A stretch of DNA of 36,181 bases, taken from the IMG/VR virus record IMGVR_UViG_3300025138_000136, positions 1 through 36,181 of that record; one strand, written 5' to 3'. This stretch comes from a virus. The notes under the pieces are model-generated. The model did no database searches. It was given only the letters and a program-made list of their open reading frames with translations, and was not told the origin of the DNA. Numbering within the stretch: the stretch's first letter is position 1; every line of letters starts with the position of its first letter. Below, piece by piece: positions 1 to 7,708 of the stretch. Position numbers and translations under genes: made by a program.

Positions 1-440
1 CTTCTGGTTGGTCTGCTTATGCACAAAATAAATGGGCAGACGGTCTTGGAACAGACGCTGTAATGACAACTACAAACGCTACGTTTTTCTTGACAGGATG
101 CCAGTTAGAAGTTGGGCCGCAAAGTACATCGTTTGAGCATGAACCAGTGGGAGTTACTTTAAGCAAGTGTCAAAGGTACTTTATGTCTTGGAATAGTTCA
201 GGGTTAACTGATAATATATATCTTGTTACTCCTTATGCGACAGGTACGCCCTCAAATAGTTCAGCAAGTGCGCCTTTCACCTTTCCTGTTACAATGAGAG
301 CAAATCCTACAATGGCTGGCACTGGTCTAAGCTTGAGTAGATTTACTGCAAATACACATAATGCAGTTATGCAAATGGGCAGCACCTCTGCTGGAAATGC
401 ATATTCTCTTTCAGCTTGGACTGCGGATGCGGAGTTATAA
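1..440 (+). CDS. Tail fibre/collar-type structural protein, 3' part (5' end outside window)
   Basis: The reading frame is open from the first base (codons begin at position 3) to the TAA ending at 440, so this is the C-terminal part of a longer gene. The segment FFLTGCQLEVGPQSTSFEH followed by LSKCQRYF is the typical end of a marine phage fibre/collar family, whose members read TGVQLEVG...FEHR...CQRYY. The matching N-terminus (NMIINGAMQVAQRG) lies at the other end of this window, in a phase that would join correctly. The family is found in virions and is thought to belong to the tail or appendage; the exact role is unknown. The ATG at 63 is internal and should not be taken as the true start. 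Confidence 0.75.
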   Translation, partial: SGWSAYAQNKWADGLGTDAVMTTTNATFFLTGCQLEVGPQSTSFEHEPVGVTLSKCQRYFMSWNSSGLTDNIYLVTPYATGTPSNSSASAPFTFPVTMRANPTMAGTGLSLSRFTANTHNAVMQMGSTSAGNAYSLSAWTADAEL

Positions 441-442
441 AA

Positions 443-613
443 ATGAATATTGAATCAGTAAAATATATAACAGGTGATGATGGTAAAAACTGTCAGGTTA
501 GAGCGACAATAGACGGTCAAGTAATGTTCGTACCAATGTCAGAGGACAACCGCCACTGGCAAGCCATACAAAAATGGGTGGCAGAGGGTAACACCATAGA
601 AGAGGCCGACTAG
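443..613 (+). CDS. Small conserved phage protein, function unknown
   Basis: This gene encodes 56 residues beginning MNIESVKYITGDD. I prefer the ATG at 443, just after the stop of the fibre gene, over an upstream in-frame ATG at 416 that would overlap that gene. The C-terminal part, DNRHWQAIQKWVAEGNTI, is a pattern I associate with short proteins in tail regions of marine phages. The stop (611-613) directly abuts the next ATG at 614, so the genes are probably translationally coupled. No catalytic motif or membrane segment is visible. It may be a small virion component or an assembly factor. Confidence 0.65.
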   Translation: MNIESVKYITGDDGKNCQVRATIDGQVMFVPMSEDNRHWQAIQKWVAEGNTIEEAD

Positions 614-1252
614 ATGCTAGGCTTTGCCCCTATAGCAGGCGCGTCTATTGCTGACGTAGGCATTGTTAAATACAGCCTGACCCCTGTCTACAATGGCAAT
701 GCAGTAACAATACCAAATGCTGTTATGGTGGAGATCGAAAACTTTGCTCCACCTGACGTTATATCTGGCGCAGTATCTATACCTCCTGCCGTTCTACTTT
801 ATGGCATAAACTTTCAGCCTGCCGATATAAACACTGGCGCGGTTGACATAGGTACGGCTCAGTTTGCCCACGATTATCAGTTAGTCGGCACAAACGTAAA
901 TGCTGGTGCGGTTTCTATAGCCAACGCTACGACTACAATTACTTATAACTTTGCAGGCAATGCTGTTAGTACGCAAAACCCGACTGTCGGTAGTCCAACA
1001 CTTACGCAAGATAATCAGATTGTTGGTAACGATGTTATTACTGGAAATGTTGACGTTGGCACTGCAATCACAAGCATAAGCCATATATTTGTTTGTGAAA
1101 ACGTTATCAGTGGTGCGGTAGATGTTGGGAAAGTTAGATTTAAATTTGAAGAAATAAACGTGCCGCCTAAAAATTACACAGAAATTAATGTACCATCTGA
1201 AACTTATACTGAGATTAATATACCATCTGAAATATGGACGGATGCGGCCTAA
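614..1252 (+). CDS. Repeat-containing probable tail fibre/adhesin protein
   Basis: The protein has 212 residues and is built largely from degenerate repeats. The core unit resembles ISGAVSIPPA and recurs as NTGAVDIGTA, NAGAVSIANA, ITGNVDVGTA and ISGAVDVGKV at intervals of roughly 25-35 residues. The last 35 residues hold a second, shorter repeat (NYTEINVPSE, TYTEINIPSE, IWTDAA). Such short beta-rich repeats without catalytic residues fit a trimeric fibre or an extended surface protein. Its place between other fibre genes supports this. The overlapping minus-strand frame at 881-1255 is a shadow of the repeats. I do not recognise a named family. Confidence 0.65.
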   Translation: MLGFAPIAGASIADVGIVKYSLTPVYNGNAVTIPNAVMVEIENFAPPDVISGAVSIPPAVLLYGINFQPADINTGAVDIGTAQFAHDYQLVGTNVNAGAVSIANATTTITYNFAGNAVSTQNPTVGSPTLTQDNQIVGNDVITGNVDVGTAITSISHIFVCENVISGAVDVGKVRFKFEEINVPPKNYTEINVPSETYTEINIPSEIWTDAA

Positions 1253-1283
1253 CATGATATGTTTGCATAAATAGGAGATTAAT

Positions 1284-1760
1284 ATGGCTTTAAATTTAAC
1301 ACTCCCAACTATCGGTGGTAGTCAGGACACATGGGGTCAGACTATAAATACTGCGTTAACGGCTGTACAGGATACAGTAAACGGAACAGCAGGAACAGTT
1401 TCACCTGATTTAACTGCATTAAAAATAAACGGAACAACAGTTACGTCAACGCCTGCAGAATTAAATACATTAGATGGATTTACTGGTACAACGGCAGATT
1501 TAAATTATGCCAAAGATTTAAATGCTACTGGCGTAACCACAACAGAGTTCGATTTATTAGATGGTGCATCTGCAGGGTCAGTAGTTGCTAGTAAGGCTGT
1601 TATTTATGATGGTTCTGGCGGTGTTGTTTTGGGTAACTGGAGAGTTATTGAAAGCGGTGGAAATCTATTTTTTCAAACAGGTGGAACAAGTAAAATGAAG
1701 CTTGATGCCAGTGGGAATTTAACGGTTACTGGAAACGTAACAGCTTTCGGAAGTGTCTAA
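1284..1760 (+). CDS. Tail fibre-like structural protein
   Basis: This 158-residue protein begins MALNLTLPTIGGSQDTWGQ, a common N-terminus of marine phage fibre proteins that probably serves in attachment to the particle. The middle has two or three copies of a motif like TPAELNTLDGFTGTTADLN and FDLLDGASAG, well known from phage fibres. The end, KLDASGNLTVTGNVTAFGSV, is also a standard fibre shaft motif. A good ribosome site (AGGAG near 1273) precedes the ATG. The TAA overlaps the next ATG in a TAATG junction. It is likely a short accessory fibre or a fibre segment completed by the neighbouring adhesin. Confidence 0.75.
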   Translation: MALNLTLPTIGGSQDTWGQTINTALTAVQDTVNGTAGTVSPDLTALKINGTTVTSTPAELNTLDGFTGTTADLNYAKDLNATGVTTTEFDLLDGASAGSVVASKAVIYDGSGGVVLGNWRVIESGGNLFFQTGGTSKMKLDASGNLTVTGNVTAFGSV

Positions 1761-2734
1761 TGGCTTTACCTACCTCTGGCCCATTAACTCTTGATCAAAT
1801 ACACATTGAGGCTGGTGGCTCTAGTGGAGCTTTATGTTCATTAAATGATGCAGACATTAGAGGTATTATTAATAAAAGCGTAAATGCATCAAACGCATTT
1901 TCTGAATATAGAGGCCAAAGCTCTGAAACAACTCTTACATCTGGCGGTACTGTAAACGGTCAGGCTCAAAGGCAAGAAATTACAGTTAGCAGTTTTATTT
2001 CTTCAGGCGGTACTTTGCGTATACCGTCAAATATGTGGGTTTGGTCAGATAGCACATCTACGGCTGCATTAACAATAGATATACCATGTACTGTTATTAA
2101 TGAGGGTAAGGTAATTGGTAAAGGTGGTCAGGGTGGTAATTACGTTGGGGTTAGAGCTACTGCTGGTGGCCCTGCAATTAATGTAACTTCTTCGGGTGTA
2201 ACTTTTACAAATAGTTCTGGTGCTTATGTTGCAGGCGGTGGAGGTGGTGGAGGTTATTACCAAGACCAAAGTAACCCTAGTGATGCCCATGCTGGCGGCG
2301 GCGGCGGTGCTGGTGGTGGAAACGGTGGAACGGGCCGTATAAATCAGGGATATTGGCAAGCTGGTGTTGGTGGAGCATTGAACGCATCAGGAACCGCTGG
2401 CGGTAATGGTGGTAATTCAAATAACGTCACTGGTGGCGGTGGTGGCGCAGGTGGCGGTAGCGGCAGTCAGCAATATGGCGGAGGTGGAGGTGGGCGCATT
2501 TTGCCTGGAACGGGTGGCAGCAGCGCAAGTAATGCTTCAAACGGTGGTAGCGCAGGAAATGCTGGTTCTTCCTCCAGTAACTTTTTGGCTGGTGGCGGCG
2601 GCGGTTGGGGTGCGGCTGGAGCTTACGGTGGAGGTACAACAGGTACATTCTCTAACGGCGGCGCAGGGGGTGCAGCAATATCAGGAACATCAAGAACACT
2701 AAACAATAGTGGCACAATATACGGATCAACATAA
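1760..2734 (+). CDS. Glycine-rich putative receptor-binding tail protein
   Basis: This protein has 324 residues. The N-terminal MALPTSGPLTLDQIHIEAGG plus a segment ending NAFSEYRGQ is a conserved attachment module of marine phage tail proteins. Residues from about 120 to the end are dominated by long glycine runs (for example AGGGGGGGGYY and GGGGGGAGGG), separated by short Ser/Asn/Ala segments. This composition resembles polyglycine-II adhesin tips such as gp38 of T-even phages, which bind receptors with loops projecting from a glycine lattice. That parallel is by composition only. It overlaps its neighbours by TAATG-type junctions on both sides. Frames at 2069-2359, 2406-2702 and 2427-2648 are shadows of the repeats. 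Confidence 0.7.
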   Translation: MALPTSGPLTLDQIHIEAGGSSGALCSLNDADIRGIINKSVNASNAFSEYRGQSSETTLTSGGTVNGQAQRQEITVSSFISSGGTLRIPSNMWVWSDSTSTAALTIDIPCTVINEGKVIGKGGQGGNYVGVRATAGGPAINVTSSGVTFTNSSGAYVAGGGGGGGYYQDQSNPSDAHAGGGGGAGGGNGGTGRINQGYWQAGVGGALNASGTAGGNGGNSNNVTGGGGGAGGGSGSQQYGGGGGGRILPGTGGSSASNASNGGSAGNAGSSSSNFLAGGGGGWGAAGAYGGGTTGTFSNGGAGGAAISGTSRTLNNSGTIYGST

Positions 2735-5700
2735 TGCCTTTAGTACCTTTAGATTTACCAGCAGGATTTTACCGAAACGGCACAGATTACGAAGGGTCTA
2801 ATCGTTGGCGTGACGGTAGTTTAGTCAGATGGCTAGATGGCTCTATGCGTCCTATTGGTGGTTGGGAAGCTAGAAAAAACGGTTTTACTAAAAATCCAGT
2901 TCGGGGAATGCATGCTTGGCAAGATAACAATGGCACGGCTTGGCTTGCAGGCGGTAGCTTCGATGAATTATCTGTAATGACAGGCGCAGGCATTGCTTAC
3001 GATATTACGCCAGATGATTTAGCAGGCGGCAGAGAGAGTGCAGCGGTTAATACTGGTTACGGTTTTGGTTATTATGGTCAGGATTATTACGGCAACCCCA
3101 GACCAGTAAATAGTGACAGTATTCCGCAAGAGGCAAGCACTTGGCAGTTAGATAACTTTGGTCAAAACCTCATAGCATTACATCAGGACGATGGCAGATT
3201 ATTTGAGTGGCCTTTATCTACAACTACTGGTTCTGAGCTAGTTACCAATGGCACGTTTGCATCAGATGCGAACTGGAATAAAGGCGTAAACTGGTCAATA
3301 GCAAATGGCTACGCTTCCTACGCACAACGCAAAGCAACTTTTGCCGCAGATAATACGGTTATTGGTACGCAAACCTTTGCAGTGACAGTTGTTAACGTAG
3401 GCGGTCAGAATAAATATGCTTTTAATGGCGCTGTAGCTCCTGTTTTATCGCTTGTGAGAGGCGTAACGTATACTTTTGATATGAGCAACAACTCTAATAG
3501 TGGACACCCTCTAGCCTTTAAAAATGGCTCTACGGCATACACAACAGGAGTGACAACAACAGGCACGGCAGGAGCGTCAGGATCAAGTGTTGTTATAGCA
3601 GTAGACGCCGCTGCCCCTGCTTCTGGTTTGCTGTATTATTGTACGGTTCATGGTAACGCGATGGGTGCGGCTATCACTACAAGCGCAAATACAGCACCTA
3701 TAAATTATTCTACTGAAACAATTACAGCAACGGCGCATGGCTTTTCTAACGGAAATGAGGTTACTTACACTGTGCCAACAGGACAATCGGCAATAGGCGG
3801 TCTAACCTCTGGTACAAATTACTTTGTAGTTTCTGCGGCAACCAACAGTTTAAAATTAGCGGCAACTTCTGGTGCGGCAGCAATAAATCTAACTGCACCC
3901 TTATCAGTAACAATAAACGGTAGTAGCGGTTCTGTTGTGGTTTTGGCTACTAATAAAATAGTAATTTCCAATACATTTACAAATGGCGATAAGGTTGTTT
4001 ATTCTAACGGAAATGGCACTAATATAACGGGTTTGGTTAACGGTACAGAATATTTTATTGTTGGTGCTAGTTCATCTGAGTTTCAGCTTGCCGCAACATC
4101 AGGTGGCGCAGCAATAGCACTCACAGCATTAGGCACTGGAACGGCTCACAGTTTTACAAAGCGTTTAGGCGCAACGCATCAATTAGCATTAGTAAGCGTT
4201 ATAACAGCTACTGTTTTTGATCAAACGGTAAGTGGTTTAGTTGTAAGCCCAGATAGCCAAGATAGCCATGATTTAGAAATAACACTGATTGATAGAAACG
4301 ATGATGGTGATGCTTCCACAATACCTAATGTGAAAGTTAAAGTTACTGGTACAACTACAAGTACGGTAAACATAGATCAGACGCTTGTAGTTGGATCAAA
4401 TATATTTAGATTTGGCGCAACGGATGCCGCTGTTAAAATAGAAATATTACCACAAGTATATAATACTCCAAATTTTGATATTGATAACGTATCTTTAAAG
4501 AAAAGAACTGTTACCGCGCCAATTGCAAACGCACCAATCGACAATAAGGGTATGGTTGTAACAGAAGAACGTTTTATCTTTGCATTAGGTTCTGGCGGCA
4601 ATAGCCGTAAAGTTTCTTGGTGCGATAAAGAAAACAATACAGTCTGGACGCCAAGTGCAACGAATGAAGCAGGCGATATTGAGTTAGCTACGGCAGGACA
4701 GATAATGCAGGGCATAAGGGGCCGTGGCATTACACTGATTTTAACTGACACAGATGCTCACGTTGCACAGTATATCGCGCCACCTTATGTGTATTCATTT
4801 CAAAGAATTGGAACGCATTGCGGAGCAGTTTCTAGGCTTTCTGCGGTGGCTGTTGACCGTGGTGTGTTTTGGTATGGGCAAGAGAACTTCCATTATTTTG
4901 ATGGTAACACAGTGCAAACATTAAAGTGCGATGTGCATGATTACGTCTTTGGTGATTTTAACAAAGATCAACAATCTAAAGTTTGGGGTATGTCCGTTGG
5001 TTCTGAAGATGAAATCTGGTGGTTTTATTGTTCTGCATCTTCAACAGAAATAGATAGATATGTTGGCTATGATGCGGCAGAGGGTCATTGGCTCATTGGT
5101 AATTTATCAAGAACGTCAGGCGTAAGCAGAGGTGTATTTGCTCATCCGTTTATGGCAGGCGAACTAGCAGAAACATTAGATATAAATGTAAGTGTCGTAA
5201 ATTCTGGTGGTAACAAATATGCGTTTAATACTTATTTGGGTTATGCGCCAACACTACAATTAATCAGAGGCAAAACTTATAAATTCAAACAAGATGCGGC
5301 AAGCAATGCAACGCACCCTTTTAGATTTTCTACGCAACCAAACGGAACGCATGGCGGTGGGGTAGAATATACAGAAGGTGTTACGAAAGTTGGAACGGCA
5401 GGACAGGCAGGCAGCTATACGCAAATAGTCGTTGGGGCTAATACGCCTACTTTGTATTATTATTGCGTTAATCATTCTGGTATGGGATCAACAGCAAATG
5501 TTGTAGAGCCAGTAAGCATATTTAACCATGAATATGGTCATAACTACGACAGCCAACCTATATTCTGCGAAACAAGTAGTATTAGTATTGGTAACGGCGA
5601 TCAGATAGCTAAAGTTACTGAGGTTATACCAGATGAAAAGACGCAAGGTGATGTTAATCTTAAATTTAAAACACGCTTTAATCCTAACGATGTAGAGCGT

Positions 5701-5844
5701 GAATATGGTGCATATAACCCAAGCAACCCTACGTCAGTACGGTTTTCTGGTAGGCAAATCCGCATGAGAGTTGAAGGTGATCAAAATGTGGATTGGCGTG
5801 TGGGTACAATGCGCTTAGATGTAAAAGCAGGGGGCAGACGGTAA
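2734..5844 (+). CDS. Tail hub/DNA-stabilisation protein (P22 gp10-like) with inserted cupredoxin-like domains
   Basis: The protein has 1036 residues. The N-terminus (LPAGFYRNGTDYEGSNRW, then SLVRWLDGSMRPIGGW) and the core around residues 600-800 (APIDNKGMVVTEERFIFALG, RGRGITLILTD, VFWYGQENFHYFDG) match the marine podophage protein I associate with P22 gp10, which plugs the portal and anchors the tail. It is longer than expected because of insertions. Residues about 215-315 and 816-925 are two related domains with His258/Cys303/His306/Met310 and His861/Cys911/His914/Met917, a cupredoxin-like ligand pattern. Residues about 325-480 hold two copies of a fibre repeat (HGFSNGNEVTY...GTNYFVV...LAATSG). 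The ATG overlaps the upstream stop. The hub assignment is by resemblance; the insertions are seen directly. Confidence 0.75.
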   Translation: MPLVPLDLPAGFYRNGTDYEGSNRWRDGSLVRWLDGSMRPIGGWEARKNGFTKNPVRGMHAWQDNNGTAWLAGGSFDELSVMTGAGIAYDITPDDLAGGRESAAVNTGYGFGYYGQDYYGNPRPVNSDSIPQEASTWQLDNFGQNLIALHQDDGRLFEWPLSTTTGSELVTNGTFASDANWNKGVNWSIANGYASYAQRKATFAADNTVIGTQTFAVTVVNVGGQNKYAFNGAVAPVLSLVRGVTYTFDMSNNSNSGHPLAFKNGSTAYTTGVTTTGTAGASGSSVVIAVDAAAPASGLLYYCTVHGNAMGAAITTSANTAPINYSTETITATAHGFSNGNEVTYTVPTGQSAIGGLTSGTNYFVVSAATNSLKLAATSGAAAINLTAPLSVTINGSSGSVVVLATNKIVISNTFTNGDKVVYSNGNGTNITGLVNGTEYFIVGASSSEFQLAATSGGAAIALTALGTGTAHSFTKRLGATHQLALVSVITATVFDQTVSGLVVSPDSQDSHDLEITLIDRNDDGDASTIPNVKVKVTGTTTSTVNIDQTLVVGSNIFRFGATDAAVKIEILPQVYNTPNFDIDNVSLKKRTVTAPIANAPIDNKGMVVTEERFIFALGSGGNSRKVSWCDKENNTVWTPSATNEAGDIELATAGQIMQGIRGRGITLILTDTDAHVAQYIAPPYVYSFQRIGTHCGAVSRLSAVAVDRGVFWYGQENFHYFDGNTVQTLKCDVHDYVFGDFNKDQQSKVWGMSVGSEDEIWWFYCSASSTEIDRYVGYDAAEGHWLIGNLSRTSGVSRGVFAHPFMAGELAETLDINVSVVNSGGNKYAFNTYLGYAPTLQLIRGKTYKFKQDAASNATHPFRFSTQPNGTHGGGVEYTEGVTKVGTAGQAGSYTQIVVGANTPTLYYYCVNHSGMGSTANVVEPVSIFNHEYGHNYDSQPIFCETSSISIGNGDQIAKVTEVIPDEKTQGDVNLKFKTRFNPNDVEREYGAYNPSNPTSVRFSGRQIRMRVEGDQNVDWRVGTMRLDVKAGGRR

Positions 5845-6191
5845 TGCCAGTTACACCGCCTATTCTTGGTGAAGATTTACGACAGTGGGGCAGACAGCTT
5901 AATCTGTTTTTAAGCAGAAACTTAGGTAAGTTATACTTTAAAACTAGTGACGATAACCCAAGCGAAAATGGCATTTTTTTATGGGATGAAGATAAGAATT
6001 ATCCTGTTGTGTCAGCGCAAAACGTTTTTAAGCAGATTGCAATGAAGCAAACCACGCCTAGCTCTAGTGTTGGTGCGGCAGGCGATGCGGCAGGAATGAT
6101 AGCTTGGGATACTAACTATATTTATATTTGTACTGGCACACATAACGGTAGTGCAGCAATTTGGAAGAGGGTAGCATTGTCTACATATTAG
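5844..6191 (+). CDS. Small tail-region structural protein, unknown function
   Basis: The protein has 115 residues starting MPVTPPILGEDLRQWGRQLN. I chose the ATG at 5844 because it forms a TAATG junction with the preceding gene; an earlier ATG at 5793 would lie inside that gene. The first half (EDLRQWGRQLNLFLSRN) is helical. The second half (AAGMIAWDTNYIYICTGTHNGSAAIWKRVALS) is a compact beta module that I associate with short marine phage virion proteins, often next to the tail hub. It is probably a tail or fibre-attachment component, and no enzyme motif is present. Confidence 0.6.
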   Translation: MPVTPPILGEDLRQWGRQLNLFLSRNLGKLYFKTSDDNPSENGIFLWDEDKNYPVVSAQNVFKQIAMKQTTPSSSVGAAGDAAGMIAWDTNYIYICTGTHNGSAAIWKRVALSTY

Positions 6192-6566
6192 ATGCCTAAA
6201 GATACACAAGTAAATGAATTAGAAAGATGCCGCCCTTGGATAGAGGCGGCTTTGGAGTATAGTGGTGGTACACATAGCTTTGAGGATGTGGCAAAAGGTA
6301 TACTTGATGGGAGTATGCAGTTGTGGCCTAGCCCAAGGGGGTGCATTGTTACAGAAATTGTGATATATCCTAGAAAAAAGGCGTTGAACGTGTTTTTAGG
6401 CGGTGGTGAGCTAGATCAGTTGTTAGATATGCACAATGATGTTACAGATTGGGCAAAGAGCTATGGATGTGAAGCTTTGACGATTACAGGTCGTTTTGGA
6501 TGGAAGAAACCTTTGAAGGCGCATGGTTGGAAGCCATTGCACGCTTCATTTCAAAAGGAGATATAA
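6192..6566 (+). CDS. GNAT-like fold phage protein
   Basis: The protein has 124 residues. The pattern of an N-terminal helix (RCRPWIEAALEYSGGTHSFEDVAKGILDG), then strands (LWPSPRGCIVTEIVIYPRKKALNVFLGGGE), then a helix with CEALTITGRFGWKKPLKAHGWK, resembles small GNAT-fold proteins found beside the ejection-protein genes of T7-like and marine podophages. In that family the acetyl-CoA loop is usually degenerate, and it is not convincing here either. The protein may therefore be a structural or assembly factor rather than an active acetyltransferase. The start abuts the preceding stop. The following gene begins 2 bases after this stop. Confidence 0.6.
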   Translation: MPKDTQVNELERCRPWIEAALEYSGGTHSFEDVAKGILDGSMQLWPSPRGCIVTEIVIYPRKKALNVFLGGGELDQLLDMHNDVTDWAKSYGCEALTITGRFGWKKPLKAHGWKPLHASFQKEI

Positions 6567-6567
6567 A

Positions 6568-7062
6568 ATGAGTGGCGGTAAAGGTGGCAGCAAGACCACA
6601 AGAACAGAAATACCAGCATACATTGAAGATGCAGCTAAATCTAATTTAGGTCTTGCTGATAAAATATCTAATATAGGGTATACACCTTATTATGGCCCTG
6701 ATGTTGCAGCATTTACTCCAATGCAAGACGCATCTTTTCAAAATACACAAGATGCAGCATCAGCTTTTGGTATGAATGCAGGCGCAGGGCAATATATGCC
6801 AGAAGCAACAGAGTTTGCTGGTGGCGGTATGGGGTATTCTTCTGCTCCTATGTTTGAGCAATCTGTAGAAAACTTAGCTCAGTTTAGACCAGCGCAAAGT
6901 CAATACATGGATACATTTTTTATGAATCCTCAAACTGGCGAAGCAGGCAGTAACGCTGCTCCAATGGGTAGCGCAGAAAGCTTTACTCCAAGGCCTTTTG
7001 AGCCATCATCACCGCTAGGGGTGAAACCTGTAGCAAGAGACATTATGACGAGGGGTAAGTAA
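6568..7062 (+). CDS. Probable internal virion/ejection-associated protein
   Basis: The protein has 164 residues beginning MSGGKGGSKTTRTEIPAYIEDAA. The start at 6568 is preceded by AAAGGAGA, a good ribosome site, and follows the stop of the previous gene. The N-terminus is a signature of a structural protein family I associate with marine podophages, usually next to injection proteins. The middle is rich in Gly, Ala, Gln and Met with no transmembrane helix. The next gene, one base away, has a similar Ala/Gln-rich composition, and the two may form one complex. The exact role is not known. Confidence 0.6.
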   Translation: MSGGKGGSKTTRTEIPAYIEDAAKSNLGLADKISNIGYTPYYGPDVAAFTPMQDASFQNTQDAASAFGMNAGAGQYMPEATEFAGGGMGYSSAPMFEQSVENLAQFRPAQSQYMDTFFMNPQTGEAGSNAAPMGSAESFTPRPFEPSSPLGVKPVARDIMTRGK

Positions 7063-7063
7063 C

Positions 7064-7705
7064 ATGGGCGCAGCAGCAAATCCAGCAATGACAATGAACC
7101 CTTATCAGGGTGCGGCTCAAGCAACGATGCAGGCAGGACAAGGCTTTGCTAATCCAAATGTAAACCAATTTATGAACCCATTTAATCAAAATGTTGTTGA
7201 TAAAACATTAAGAGATGTAGGCAGCGCGGCTCAGATGGGATTAAACCAAGTTGGGGCGCAGGCACAAGGAGCAGGCGCTTATGGTGGTTCTAGGCAAGGT
7301 ATTATGGAAGCTGAGACGCTGAAAGGCTTTCAGCAGCAGGCCTTAGATAAGGTTGGTGCATTACGTCAGCAAGGCTTTGATAATGCTATGAATAACGCAT
7401 TTAGATCAGCGCAAGGTTTGCAGGGTGTAGGCTCTCAAGCCTTTAACATGGGTCAAGCCATTAATCAGCAGCAAATGCAACAAGGGCAAATGCAGCAAGC
7501 GGCAATGCAATCTTTAATTAATGCTGCTAAAGGTCAGTATGGTCAGTATGCAAATGCTCCAATGAATAAGCTCCAGTTACCTCTTGCAGCATTAGGTGCA
7601 GCGCCTGTTCCTCAGACACAGACGCAAGATAGACAATTAGGTATTATGGATTATTTAACCGCAGGCGCTTCATTTGCAACTGGTATGCCGTCATTTATGG
7701 GGTAA
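7064..7705 (+). CDS. Ala/Gln-rich probable DNA-ejection protein
   Basis: The protein has 213 residues with a marked Ala/Gln/Met bias (QQQMQQGQMQQAAMQ near residue 140). A helical, weakly conserved middle (GAYGGSRQGIMEAETLKGFQQQALDKV) follows a conserved start NVNQFMNPFNQNVVDKTLRD. This last motif is typical of proteins I associate with phage virions, upstream of the portal gene in this type of genome. The composition and position fit the small ejection proteins of podophages (compare P22 gp7 or T7 gp14), which leave the capsid with the DNA and enter the cell envelope. That role is inferred from context; no homology can be computed here. Confidence 0.6.
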   Translation: MGAAANPAMTMNPYQGAAQATMQAGQGFANPNVNQFMNPFNQNVVDKTLRDVGSAAQMGLNQVGAQAQGAGAYGGSRQGIMEAETLKGFQQQALDKVGALRQQGFDNAMNNAFRSAQGLQGVGSQAFNMGQAINQQQMQQGQMQQAAMQSLINAAKGQYGQYANAPMNKLQLPLAALGAAPVPQTQTQDRQLGIMDYLTAGASFATGMPSFMG

Positions 7706-7708
7706 AGC

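Noticed and set aside
2406-2702. 98-codon + strand frame inside the glycine-rich gene
   Set aside because: It is an out-of-frame reading of glycine codons giving a Val/Ala-rich product; no independent start signal.
6192-6566. Active acetyltransferase call for the GNAT-like protein
   Set aside because: The acetyl-CoA binding loop is not convincing, so only the fold resemblance is reported.
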